This document shows positions 8,847-17,678 of a stretch of DNA of 64,000 nt, in pieces. The first letter of the stretch is position 1. Each line of letters opens with the position of its first letter. A program made the translations under genes and the position numbers. This DNA comes from UBA6623 sp965248235 (GTDB taxonomy: Bacteria > Acidobacteriota > Terriglobia > Bryobacterales > UBA6623), in contig CBDFIU010000002.1 of assembly GCA_965248235.1 (NCBI GenBank), positions 992,001 through 1,056,000 on the forward strand, written 5' to 3'. The notes under the pieces are model-generated. The model was given only the letters and a program-made list of their open reading frames with translations. It had not been told where the DNA came from and did no database searches.

Positions 8847-9818
8847 TCAGCGTTCCATGGTCAGTAATTTGGGGATCTCCGCGCCGAAGAAATCTCCTTG
8901 CTCGCGGGCGAATTCCTGAAAGTCTTCGCTGTCGAGAAACTCCGGTTCCATACCTCGCTCGCGGCAGAGTTTGCGCCATTCCTCACTTTCAAAAGCCTTT
9001 CGAAAGGCCCCCTCCAGGCGCGTGCGCACATCGGCGGGCATTCCCTTGGGGCCGAAAAAACCGCTCCAGGCCGGCACCCCGAAAGGGTACCCCAGTTCGT
9101 GGGTCGTCGGAACGTCGGGGTAAATCCCCGAACGGCGCTCGGCGAAGGTTGCCAGCGGCCGCAGCCGCCCGGCCTCGACGTTGGCGATCGCTTCTCCGGC
9201 CCCGGCAATCACGGCATCGACATGGCCGCCGAGCAGCGAAGCCAGCGAGCCCGAAGAGCCGTTATAGGGAACGTGCGTCACGCGCAAGTCGGCGTATTGT
9301 TCCATCAGCAGCGTGTTGAAATGCCAAATCGAGCCGGTGCCGGAGTTGGCCATGATGATCGCGCCCGGATCTTTTCGGGCCGCCGCGACGAAGTCGGCGA
9401 AACTTTTCCACGGTGAATCCGCCCCCACAACGAGCACGGGCGGCGACTGCTGCACCAGGCAAATTAGGTCCATGTCCTCGGGGCCGACATCAGCGTAACC
9501 GAGCGAGCGCACCATCGCGATTTCTACCGCGGCGTGTCCCAGCGTATAGCCGTCCGGGGGGCGCCTCACGACATAGGAATAGGCCAAGGCTCCGCTGGCC
9601 CCGGGCTTGTTTTCGCACACCACGGGAACGCCCAGGTCGGATTCGCTCAAGCTTGCCATGATGCGCGAAACCGAATCGGAGAGCCCGCCGGGCGAGGCCT
9701 GGACGATCAATTTCAATTCGCGCGAGGGGTAAGGACCGGACTCGGCGCCGCAGCCGAAAAGTGCGAGGCAGGCCGCGGTTACGAGCAGAGCCAAACGTGG
9801 GAGCATTCTCGACAGCAT
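8847..9818 (-). CDS. tctC: tripartite tricarboxylate transporter substrate-binding lipoprotein TctC
   Basis: The protein is about 323 residues. A lipoprotein signal (MLSRMLPRLALLVTAAC...LALFGC) places the anchored cysteine near residue 23; an alternative start is four codons later (9806). The mature domain has the TctC/Bug-type pattern 'LKLIVQASPGGLSDSVSR', 'VENKPGA'-like 'VCENKPGASGALAYSYV', 'PDGYTLG' and 'VTHVPYNGSSGSLASLLGGH'. It binds the carboxylate outside the inner membrane and delivers it to TctAB. It is the first gene of the operon. Confidence 0.9.
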   Translation of the reverse strand: MLSRMLPRLALLVTAACLALFGCGAESGPYPSRELKLIVQASPGGLSDSVSRIMASLSESDLGVPVVCENKPGASGALAYSYVVRRPPDGYTLGHAAVEIAMVRSLGYADVGPEDMDLICLVQQSPPVLVVGADSPWKSFADFVAAARKDPGAIIMANSGTGSIWHFNTLLMEQYADLRVTHVPYNGSSGSLASLLGGHVDAVIAGAGEAIANVEAGRLRPLATFAERRSGIYPDVPTTHELGYPFGVPAWSGFFGPKGMPADVRTRLEGAFRKAFESEEWRKLCRERGMEPEFLDSEDFQEFAREQGDFFGAEIPKLLTMER

Positions 9819-9906
9819 AAAGCACTGGGCCGGTTTGCTCAAGGGCTGGCAACGGCGGGGGACCCCCGTCAGTCTTATGGTCTCGACGGCCCGGCCGCGG
9901 TGAACT

Positions 9907-10216
9907 TCAATCGATTGCCGTTGTGGCGCCGCGGTGGAAAAGCGTGAAGACCCGCAGAATCCCCGCCACGCCGGTGGCAATGGCGCCGAGAATCGGAAGC
10001 CAGGATTCGAGTATCTCTTGCTGCGTCGCGCCGAGGAACACGACGACCGTCACCAGGACGACAATCAGCGCGCCGCGCCACGCGGCCCAGCCTTGGGCCG
10101 CGTGTTCCTGTTCCCACTTCGTGAAATCTCTTTCCTCTTCCTTTACGTCGAGGACGAATCGCCGGAAGGTTTCGTTGAGCAACGTTAAGCGCGGACGGCG
10201 ATCGATCAACCCTTTT
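9907..10216 (-). CDS. C-terminal segment of the broken sensor-NTPase (winged helix end plus two TM helices)
   Basis: This frame continues the winged helix as 'KGLIDRRPRLTLLNETFRRF' and ends with two hydrophobic helices ('ALIVVLVTVVVFLGA' and 'WLPILGAIATGVAGILRVF'). It joins the preceding segment if one A is added to the run of five (T run at 10213-10217 on the plus strand), or by a -1 slip on AAA AAG. Confidence 0.65.
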
Positions 10217-11690
10217 TCATGAGATGCCGCACGACGCGCTCTTCCTTGCGGTTCAGCACTCCTTCTTCGGCAAGCTGGATCAGCATTCGCTTTTCGGCTT
10301 TCGAGCACGCCGACCATAGCGAGCGATAGTAAGCCTCGCAGTGATCGTAGACCTGATCGGCGAGTGCTTTCGTCGACGGCAGGTCGACTCTGTTGATTTT
10401 CGCGACAATTTCCTCAGCTGCCTTGCGTAGAGGCGTCGTCCAGCGGCACTCCTCATTGAGGAACGTACGGATCTTGGTCACCTGTTTAGCCCTCGTTTTT
10501 GCGTCTGAGTCTTCGACCACCAGATCGCTGTCCAAAGAAAACTCTTCCAGGGTCTCCGCTAAGTCTCTGCCGGTCCAGTCCTCGAAATCGTAAACGTCGA
10601 AGGAGCTGAGCACGTTGGCCCAGCGGTCCAGGTCAAGGTCCGGCTGTTCGCCGTTGGCGACGGGTTTCCCGGAACCGCCTGTCGTGAGATAGAAAATCGG
10701 GTCGATGGTCGAGACGACTACGACCCCGGGGTTGGTTACCTTGGCCGCCTTAGGTCGGCGATAGACCAAGTCTTCGAGCATCTGTAATTTCTTCTGATTC
10801 CAAGTCGCGTCGTCCATCTGGTATTCAAACTGATCGATCGCGATGGCCTTGTTGGGCGGGAGAACGCCCAGAACGCCGTCGCACGACGCCAGCTCCACCG
10901 GGTAGACGTCGTCACGCCCGCTCAACGCGTCGGTCTTGCCCGAGCGGGGGTGGCCGAAGATAAAGAGGTTGCCGCGAATCCCTTCCGCGGAATCCAAATC
11001 CGCCTTGCGGCGCTTTGGCGCCGGCAGGTCGATCAAGAAAACCATGCGGGCAATAAAGCGTACGCCCCAATGAAGGGTGTAGAGCAATAAGAGCCAAGCG
11101 AGCAAGGCGGCCAATTCGGGTAGGCCCAGTCGGAGTCCCATCGAGGCGGCCGGAGCACGAAGCTCGACGCTTTCATCCTCCGCCAAAGTATGAATCCAAC
11201 GCCCGCCGCTCTCATCTCTCACCATGCGGACGGATGCGGGAGGCGTCGGCAACGGCCAGGTTTGGCCGGCGAAGTCGTCATAGAGAGGCCGTGCCGGCTG
11301 AAACAGACTTCGCAGATCGTCGTCGCCCCAGCCGTCCGCCGACGAGAAGTCATCGAACTCGTCCTTGCAGGCGTTGAAATTCACGCACGGCGACCAAACG
11401 CCGCACGAGTTCACCCCTCCGGGGGCCTCTAAGCCGGCGTAGACGTCGGCATTTTCGCCGTAGAGGCGCCGGCTGAGAAAGCTCGCCCGCTCCGCCGCGT
11501 CAGCCGGCAAAAGAGAGTTGTAATGGCGCCGCACTCGCGCCGAGCGCGCCTGAAGGTCTTCCGCCATTACTTGCTGAGAGTGCATCTGCCACAGATAGCG
11601 CTCCAACCGATAGCCGAACTTAAAAAAGGCGATGCCGGGCAACACGGCCAGCACCACAATAGCACGACCGCCGATAGGTTCCGATCTTCT
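10206..11690 (-). CDS. NTPase segment of the broken sensor-NTPase
   Basis: Begins inside a TM helix ('AIVVLAVLPGIAFFKFGY'), then an extracytoplasmic domain with two cysteines ('GVNSCGVWSPC'), another TM ('LAALLAWLLLLYTLHWGVRF') and the NTPase. Walker A is 'GHPRSGKTD', a likely Walker B is 'KAIAIDQFE', and 'GVVVVSTIDP' fits a sensor strand. The C-terminal part 'KAEKRMLIQLAEEGVLN...ERVVRHLMKKG' is a winged-helix start as in STAND ATPases. A stop follows at once in this frame (TGA at 10206-10208). Confidence 0.7.
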   Translation of the reverse strand, partial: RRSEPIGGRAIVVLAVLPGIAFFKFGYRLERYLWQMHSQQVMAEDLQARSARVRRHYNSLLPADAAERASFLSRRLYGENADVYAGLEAPGGVNSCGVWSPCVNFNACKDEFDDFSSADGWGDDDLRSLFQPARPLYDDFAGQTWPLPTPPASVRMVRDESGGRWIHTLAEDESVELRAPAASMGLRLGLPELAALLAWLLLLYTLHWGVRFIARMVFLIDLPAPKRRKADLDSAEGIRGNLFIFGHPRSGKTDALSGRDDVYPVELASCDGVLGVLPPNKAIAIDQFEYQMDDATWNQKKLQMLEDLVYRRPKAAKVTNPGVVVVSTIDPIFYLTTGGSGKPVANGEQPDLDLDRWANVLSSFDVYDFEDWTGRDLAETLEEFSLDSDLVVEDSDAKTRAKQVTKIRTFLNEECRWTTPLRKAAEEIVAKINRVDLPSTKALADQVYDHCEAYYRSLWSACSKAEKRMLIQLAEEGVLNRKEERVVRHLMKKG

Positions 11691-13460
11691 TCTTGGCGGG
11701 CCACAGCACCGAAAGGGCCTTCGCGGGGTCAAGGAACCACAGCAGGCCCCGTAGCAGGCCCGCGAAAACCCACCAAACCGCCAGCAGCAAGATCAACAAG
11801 TAGACCCCGAACAACACGGTTGTCATCGTGAGCACTTCGAGGTTCAGCGTGCGCAGCGGCTTCATGGGGTGAAAGACGATCAAGCTCCAGCCCTGCCCCT
11901 CCAATTTCTTGAGCGGCCGTACGTGAGCCCGGTGGTCCCTGCCGAAGTAGCGAATCTTCATCGTGTGCGCGATGCGGCCTTGGATTGCCGAACGCAGCTC
12001 GCGTTCCTCATCCGCCTCAATGAAAAAGTTTTCGGTGAGAACGCGCTTCTTGTCGGAATGCAAAAGGACCTTGCCTTCTCGGTCCACGATGGCGAAGCCG
12101 TAACCGCGAGGCAGCACGGGGTCGGTCACCGACAAAGGCTGAAAGACGCCGGCGACCATTTGCAACGGCTCACCCTCGGGGCCGGAGCAGGCGCCCCGCC
12201 GGGCGACCGTCGAGATCACCACCTCGTTCTCACCGGTCGTCCAGGAAAACAGCGACTCGAGCCAAAAGCGGCCGACACTGCCGCCATCGGCCTGCGAACG
12301 GGGGAGCTCGCGGATCGAGCGATCGTGATCTCTCACACGCTGGAAATATTCCCGCCCGCCGACGGGAATGAACGTTGTCGGTTCTCCCCGGACAGACCAC
12401 TTCATGCGCTGATCGCCGTCGGTGTCGGCCCAGATGATCAAGCTGATATAGGGGTACGTATCGCTGTCGACCTCATCCTTTTTCAAGATCCAACGTACAG
12501 ACCGCTTTTCGTCGCAATTACCGGGCGGCTGCGTATCGGCAAGGTCGTTGTCGTATTCGACCAGTTGCCGATGAGCCTTGGCGACTTCGTCGGTGAAATT
12601 ACTCTCCATCCGGTTGGCCAAGTGGCGGAGGCTATCGTCCACTTCGTCAACCATACGATCGTAGTAGTAGACATCGAGGATGCAGACGCTGACGGCGGCC
12701 GCGCCGAGCAGCACCGCGACGAGCAGTTTCGGCCCTTCCCAGCGCGGGAGCCGCTCGGTGGGCGCGAGAAAACGCAGCTTGAGGAACGGGGCCAAGAACG
12801 TCAGCATGGCCAAAATGAACACAAACCAGATCACGACCGAGTAGGAGATCGCTTGGGCCTCGCCATCGAGCTGGGCCTTGGCGACCAACCCGCAGACGAT
12901 CCACCGCTGCCGGGGGTCGGGGTCCGCGCGAGCGGTCGAGGTCTTTTCTTGGCCGGTTGGCTCGATGCCGCCCGCCGGCGCGGAGTCAGGGGGCCCACGC
13001 GTTGCGACCGTCAGATCGACGGGCTGAATGAAGGCCGAATAGTCGACGTCGCCCAGGATCAACGTGGTGACACCGGTCGCGGCGGTCAGGTTGTCCTCGG
13101 CCAACGCGGCGATTTGGGTCGCCCGCAGCTCCGGATGTTCGGACTGGTAGAGCACCGTGCCGCCGCCGTCGAGCAGCATAATGCTCTCGAATTCCCCATG
13201 TCCCCGGAATTGATCGCCGAACTGCCGGAGGCTTGTCTTGGCGTAGAGTAAGAGGGCTTTACCCCACGGTCTTTTTTCAGCCTCGACGAGGAAGTAAACC
13301 TCGAAGCCCGCTCCGTCGTGCACCAACGTCATGTCCTCACTAAGAAAAGTCGCGTCTTCAGGCTTGACGTAGGAGAGACCCGGCACGCGGTCTTCGATGT
13401 ACCGTTCGACGAGGCACTCTCGCCAAGGCTCGAGGCCCTCATTGCGCTGTTTTTCGGTCA
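11620..13460 (-). CDS. double-sensor segment of the broken sensor-NTPase
   Basis: The coding part runs from the IS1595 insertion at 13460 to a frame change near 11680; the tail of the frame to 11620 is out-of-frame sequence. It holds the end of sensor 1 ('DATFLSEDMTLVHDGAGFEV', 'SIMLLDGGGTVLYQSEHPEL'), a membrane pair, and sensor 2 ('YGFAIVDREGKVLLHSDKKR', 'SLIVFHPMKPLRTLNLEV'), both with the Cache-like 'D..G.vlyhsd' strand pattern. A last TM ('LFGVYLLILLLAVWWVFAGL') precedes the frame change. Confidence 0.7.
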
Positions 13461-14496
13461 GATGGGTATTTACTTGACTCAGGTATTGGGAAATAGCCCC
13501 TACATGTTGTGGTCGTCCGTAGCGCGTGTCGCGGTGCCTCCGACCAGCGATTTGTAGGGTGCCGGTGGCACGGCGACGGCCTGTTGAACCAGGCGGTAAA
13601 AGAGCTTGCCTCGACTTCTGGACTTGCGGCGGTTGAAGCGGAAGGCGAATTCGTCGAGGTAGGAGTCGAGATGCTCGTGACTGACCGCTCCTTGATGCGT
13701 GCCCAGTATCCAGCGCTTCACTAACGACACCACGCGGTGCACCCGGGGGAGCAGTTTCGAGGCGCGCGCCGGTTGCCCCTCCAGGTAGCTCACCTCGTGG
13801 CGATAGCCGTCGCCTTCGAGCGGTTCGTATCCCAGCCAACCGTCGGTATGGACCACGCTGCCGGGTTCGATCGACTCGCCGACGAAGGCCATCAAGCTGT
13901 CCCCGGAGGCGTTGGGAATGGTGCGTATCCGAACCCGCCCGATGCCGGCACCATCTTCCTCGGCCGCTACTACAATCAGCGCCTTAGCGTCGGTTTGGCG
14001 ACCGCGCACGCCCTCCTCCAAGCCTCCTAAGTAAGTCTCGTCAACCTCCACGCGCCCGCTGAGCCGATCGCGTCCGGGCCGCACCATGGCGCGCCGGAGC
14101 TTATGCAACCAAGTCCAGGCCGTTTTGTAGCTGCCCAGGCCCAACACCCGCTGCAAGCCCAGCGCGCTCGCCCCGTTCTTCTGGCTCGTGAGCCACCACA
14201 TGGCTCGAAACCAACTCTGGAGGGGTTGGCGGGTGTCTTGAAATATTGTGCCCGCCGTTGGAGAAGCTTGATGCCCGCAGCCGGCGCACTCCAGCAGCGC
14301 TGTCCGCACCGCCCACGCTTTGTCGTGCCCGCATCGCGGACAACGAAAACCCTCCGGCCAGCGGAGTTGACACAGATACTCTCGACAGGCCTGCTCGGTG
14401 GCGAAACGCGCCTCGAACTCGGCCAGATTCCGAGGATAATCTTCCATTTCCCCGATCCTACATCTTGTGGTCACCTGAGTCAAGTAAATACCCATC
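13461..14496 (-). mobile_element. IS1595-family element, copy 3 (complete, minus orientation)
   Basis: Target duplication TTCGGTCA at 13453-13460 and 14497-14504. It sits in the first sensor region of the large minus-strand gene, in the same orientation as that gene, so read-through fuses the transposase frame tail to the host gene in one frame. Confidence 0.95.
13500..14447 (-). CDS. IS1595-family transposase (copy 3)
   Basis: The 315-residue protein is identical to copies 1 and 2. It is intact and probably functional. Confidence 0.95.
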   Translation of the reverse strand: MEDYPRNLAEFEARFATEQACREYLCQLRWPEGFRCPRCGHDKAWAVRTALLECAGCGHQASPTAGTIFQDTRQPLQSWFRAMWWLTSQKNGASALGLQRVLGLGSYKTAWTWLHKLRRAMVRPGRDRLSGRVEVDETYLGGLEEGVRGRQTDAKALIVVAAEEDGAGIGRVRIRTIPNASGDSLMAFVGESIEPGSVVHTDGWLGYEPLEGDGYRHEVSYLEGQPARASKLLPRVHRVVSLVKRWILGTHQGAVSHEHLDSYLDEFAFRFNRRKSRSRGKLFYRLVQQAVAVPPAPYKSLVGGTATRATDDHNM

Positions 14497-14782
14497 TTCG
14501 GTCAATATCAGTGTCAGTCCGCAGTGCTGCTCGACCGACTCGGCCCCGACGCGATTCGCCAACAACGCTTTTCCGACATAGTTAGCGCGATTTTGCAGGA
14601 CGCGCTGATAGGAACGCATCTGTTCGCTGATTTGCCGCGAGACGACCGCCAGGTCTCTGACATTGCGGTGGGTGTAGTAGCTCTTTTGGTGCTCGACGTA
14701 GAAGAAAAAGTAGAGCGCAAACGGAATCAGCAGCAGGAAAAATGCCGCCAAGGGCAGGTAAAGGCGCTTCAGCCCGGCAAGG
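14497..14782 (-). CDS. N-terminal segment of the broken sensor-NTPase
   Basis: Between the two insertions the host gene reads 'LAAFFLLLIPFALYFFFYVE' (TM1) followed by the membrane-proximal helix of a Cache-like sensor ('RDLAVVSRQISEQMRSYQRV', 'NRANYVGKALL'). The codons before it (MKF) are on the far side of the IS4 element at 16121-16131. Confidence 0.65.
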
Positions 14783-14791
14783 GGGAACTTC

Positions 14792-16120
14792 CACTGCTGT
14801 CCGGTTAAAAGTCGAATAGAATCAATTGGTTGGGGTCATAGGGGGATTCGTTTTGGGAGTCGGATGGCTGGAGTGCCTGTAAAATGGGCATTTTTTCGAA
14901 TAACGTAAGGCTGAGAATCTGTAGAATCTGGTAAAGACTCGCTTTCAGCCCGAGGCGTTTCCGGACCACGGCGATGAGCACGTAAATCGAGACAGCGATC
15001 CAGATCTGCGTCTTGACGGCGTTCTCGCTGGTGCCGTAAAACGACTTGATTCGCAGATGTTGCTTGATCCACTTGAAGAAGAGTTCCACCTGCCAGCGCG
15101 ATTTGTAGATCTGGGCGATGGTCAGTGCCGGCAGAGTGAAGTTATTGGTCAGGAATTTCAACCGCTTGTTAGTTTCGGCATCGAAATAACTCACCCGCCG
15201 TAGGGAGTCCGGGTACGCTTGGGCGGAGTTGAAGGAAGTCAAAATGACGGTGTGATCGGATCGCAGGCCTGTGCTCCTATCCACCGGGTGGGAGTAGCGA
15301 CGCTGCAGCAAAACGTTCTTTTTGGTTCGTACCACGAAGAAGGCCGAACAGAGCGTGAACACGAAGAGGCGCCGAAAATCGACATAACCCCGATCCATGA
15401 CGTAGAACGCGCCGGCCTCGGGAAGAAATTCATCCAGGATGTTGACGTCATGCACTTTGCCTCCAGTAATGCGGATAAACGTGGGAATATTGCCGTGCAG
15501 ATCCAGCAGCGTGTGCATCTTCACGGCGGCCTTGTGCTGGCGGAATCCGGCCCACGGAAACAGCGACAGGCAGAGGTCGATTGTTGTCGAGTCGAGAGCG
15601 TACAGAGTCTGGTCCAAGTCCACACCGATCGGGTCGTGGGCATATAACGGCCGTGCCATGCCAATCAAGACCTGCGCGAAGTCCGCGTAGATCCGCCAGT
15701 CGCGCGACTCGTTCGCATCGGCCAGTGTCGAGCGCGCTACCCTGCCGCGGAATCCCATGTGGTAGAGTTTGCCGTGCATCGAACGCAGGCACGTCTCGAT
15801 GTCGCGGAGGCTTTCCCGATAGGTCAGCTGGGCGAATGCCATCGAAAGAAACTGATCCCAGCAGGAGAAACTTTTCAGATAGGAGTCGCCGCGGTAGCGC
15901 AATACACATTTGTGAAACTCTTTGCTCGGCAGGTGCTCGATCAGTTGGGAGAAAACCGTACGGCCAAAGTTCATCCCCCATTGTGCCGCGTCGGGATGCT
16001 CCGCTCAGGCGGCCATTTACGGCCTCGGAATTTCAAATCGTTCCCGGACAAAACAGGCCATAAGACATTGAGCGGCAGAGACTTACCGTCCGTTGGTGCA
16101 ACTTTCCCCGGACAGCACTG
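14792..16120 (-). mobile_element. IS4-family element (1329 bp, complete)
   Basis: The ends are 13-bp inverted repeats CACTGCTGTCCGG and (right end, reversed) CAGTGCTGTCCGG, one mismatch. A 9-bp target duplication GGGAACTTC lies at 14783-14791 and 16121-16129. It landed in codons 2-4 of the large sensor-NTPase gene, splitting the start codon from the body. Confidence 0.88.
14805..15974 (-). CDS. IS4-family transposase
   Basis: The 389-residue protein starts MNFGRTVFSQLIEHLPSKEF, the N-terminal DUF4372-like domain found before the DDE domain of this group. Visible catalytic context: 'LYALDSTTIDLCLSLFPWA' (first Asp), 'FYVMDRGYVDF' (second Asp) and the YREK-like 'YKSRWQVELFFKWIKQHL' with the catalytic Glu. 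All blocks are present and the frame is intact, so it is likely active. The gene ends 13 bp inside the left repeat. Confidence 0.93.
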   Translation of the reverse strand: MNFGRTVFSQLIEHLPSKEFHKCVLRYRGDSYLKSFSCWDQFLSMAFAQLTYRESLRDIETCLRSMHGKLYHMGFRGRVARSTLADANESRDWRIYADFAQVLIGMARPLYAHDPIGVDLDQTLYALDSTTIDLCLSLFPWAGFRQHKAAVKMHTLLDLHGNIPTFIRITGGKVHDVNILDEFLPEAGAFYVMDRGYVDFRRLFVFTLCSAFFVVRTKKNVLLQRRYSHPVDRSTGLRSDHTVILTSFNSAQAYPDSLRRVSYFDAETNKRLKFLTNNFTLPALTIAQIYKSRWQVELFFKWIKQHLRIKSFYGTSENAVKTQIWIAVSIYVLIAVVRKRLGLKASLYQILQILSLTLFEKMPILQALQPSDSQNESPYDPNQLILFDF

Positions 16121-16131
16121 GGGAACTTCAT

Positions 16132-16354
16132 AGGGAGACCTCGGACCGAAAGGATCGAGCCGCACCGACGCTAGCTATTATTACGAAAATTGGTCTTAAG
16201 TCAAGCTTTTTCCTCGATTTTCGTCACGCTCGTCCGCCTCGCGCGATTTGCGCGACCCCCCGAGAGCGTCAAGAGACAGCCGCCCGGGCTCCCGGGTCGC
16301 GCCGACGCCGCTCATTCTCCTACTTGCGGCGTCCCCCCTTCGTACAGCTCTTGA
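16132..16354. other. divergent intergenic region
   Basis: This region separates the original start of the minus-strand sensor-NTPase from the plus-strand propeller gene. It contains an AT-rich patch near 16177-16205 and no recognisable gene. Confidence 0.5.
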
Positions 16355-16383
16355 TTGACGCCGCAATCGTCGAGGAGTACAAT
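16355..16383 (+). promoter_or_regulatory. sigma70-like promoter that would give a leaderless transcript
   Basis: TTGACG (16355-16360), a 17-bp spacer, then TACAAT (16378-16383). The ATG of the next gene is at 16391, only 7 bases after the -10 box, so the expected transcription start coincides with the start codon. A GAGGAG lies inside the spacer and would not be transcribed. Confidence 0.5.
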
Positions 16384-16390
16384 TCCGGCT

Positions 16391-17470
16391 ATGCGGTTAT
16401 TCACCTCTCTCCTCGTGATTGTGCTCTCGGTCGCCGGAATCGCTTTCGGCGAATCGGAGACTAAACGATATCTCTACATGAGCACGCCGGACGGCGCGCA
16501 GAAGCTCGGCCGTTCCCCTCACAACGGCATTCTCGTCTTCGACATCGATAACGGGCATAAGCTCGTTCGACGAATCGAAGTCCCGATCTTCAAGGAAGGG
16601 CTTCGTGGTTTCGCCGGAAGCCTCAAGACCCACAGCGCCTATTACTCGACGACCAACCATCGACTCGGCGCCTTCGACCTCGAAACCGAAAAGGTTGTCT
16701 GGGAGAATACCTACGACGCCGGATGTGACCGTTCGTCGATCACGATGGACGGCAAGAAGATCTACGTTCCCACCGGATGGTGGTATTCGGGCGCCGACAG
16801 CGGCTTCCTCATCGTCAACGGCGAGAACGGCGATTTGATCCGGCGCATTAACGTCGGCCCGCAAGCGCACAACAGTATCGTCAGTCTGGACGGGAAGCGA
16901 GTGTATCTCGGTACGAGAACCATGCTGACCGTTTTTGACACGGCGACCGATCGCATCATCCGGCAGATCAAGGACGTCGGCGAGAGCGGGATCTTCCCGT
17001 ACACGATCAACAGCCGGCAGACGACCGCTTACGTGTGCCTCGGCAAGACCGTCGGCTTCGACGTCGTCGATCTCGAAGAGGGCAAAGTCTTGCATCGTGT
17101 CTTGGCCGGCGACAAACCCATTCCCCACCGCACCCACGGCGCGGCGCTCACGCCCGATGAAACCGAGCTGTGGATCAGCGACCAAGAGGGCCGCAAACTC
17201 TTCATCTATGACGCCACGCAAATGCCGCCCACGCCGAAGGGGCACGTCGAGTTGTCGCAGGGTGGGCACGGCTGGGTGACCTTCAGCTTGGACGGCCGCT
17301 ACGCCTGGTCCCACACGCCCGACGTTTTCGACGCCAAGACGAAGAAGTTGGTAGCAACGCTGAGGGATGAAGACGGCACGCCGGTTAGCGGGTCGAAGTA
17401 TTTCGAAGTCCACTTCCGCGACGGCAAGGTGGTGGAGATGGGTAATGAGTTCGGGCTGGGGCGTAAATAG
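16391..17470 (+). CDS. secreted YncE-like beta-propeller protein
   Basis: The 359-residue protein has a signal peptide MRLFTSLLVIVLSVAGIAFG cut before ESETKR. The body is made of repeated strand sets with 'GxxxYxxT', 'D..T.KVV' spacing: 'LGAFDLETEKVVWENTYDAG', 'MDGKKIYVPTG', 'SLDGKRVYLGTR', 'LTVFDTATDRIIRQI', 'SLDGRYAWSHTPDVFDAKTKK'. This is the seven-bladed YVTN/YncE propeller known in secreted Acidobacteria and Planctomycetes proteins. Its ligand is unknown. The start at 16391 is chosen because it directly begins the signal peptide. Confidence 0.82.
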   Translation: MRLFTSLLVIVLSVAGIAFGESETKRYLYMSTPDGAQKLGRSPHNGILVFDIDNGHKLVRRIEVPIFKEGLRGFAGSLKTHSAYYSTTNHRLGAFDLETEKVVWENTYDAGCDRSSITMDGKKIYVPTGWWYSGADSGFLIVNGENGDLIRRINVGPQAHNSIVSLDGKRVYLGTRTMLTVFDTATDRIIRQIKDVGESGIFPYTINSRQTTAYVCLGKTVGFDVVDLEEGKVLHRVLAGDKPIPHRTHGAALTPDETELWISDQEGRKLFIYDATQMPPTPKGHVELSQGGHGWVTFSLDGRYAWSHTPDVFDAKTKKLVATLRDEDGTPVSGSKYFEVHFRDGKVVEMGNEFGLGRK

Positions 17471-17486
17471 ACTGCTCAAATGGCGA

Positions 17487-17505
17487 CCGGCGGTCTTGCC
17501 GCCGG
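17487..17505 (+). terminator. GC-rich hairpin after the propeller gene
   Basis: CCGGCGG-TCTTG-CCGCCGG, 17 bp after the stop codon. No T-run follows, so factor-independent termination is doubtful; it may simply stabilise the transcript end. Confidence 0.35.
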
Positions 17506-17678
17506 CAACGCCGATTTCGAAAGCGCCCGTAGGCTTACCCAAGTACCGCGCTCCACGCATTCGGAGTCGAGAAGCTTAAGAAACGATTCCGCGCGGCCGA
17601 TTCGTACTATAGACGCGAAGCAGTCATCGTAGCATGATGGTCATGTGGAAGCACGCCTCGCGCCGGAGGAGTAGCACG

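Larger units (their letters stand above)
9907..16131 (-). pseudogene. large multi-pass sensor / STAND-like NTPase gene, broken by two IS elements and two frameshifts
   Basis: Removing the IS4 (14792-16120) and IS1595 (13461-14496) insertions with their duplicated targets restores one gene of about 3.84 kb (~1280 codons). The original start is the ATG at 16129-16131 (MKFP, with GAGG 7 nt upstream); the frame resumes at 14782 as 'PLAGLKRLYLPLAAFFLLLIP'. Order from the N-terminus: TM1; extracytoplasmic Cache-like domain; paired TMs (WFVFILAMLTF and LLVAVLLGAAAVSV); a second Cache-like domain; TM; a short positive loop; TM; a third extracytoplasmic stretch of about 150 residues; TM; a cytosolic P-loop NTPase; a winged-helix; two TMs. 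Two frame changes remain, near 11680 and at 10213-10217. No named family covers the whole arrangement. Confidence 0.75.

Noticed and set aside
11869..13251. 460-residue plus-strand frame
   Set aside because: Antisense to the sensor segments of the large gene; the minus strand has clear TMs and domain patterns.
16397..17560. 387-residue minus-strand frame
   Set aside because: Antisense to the YncE-like propeller; mirror of high GC at third codon positions.
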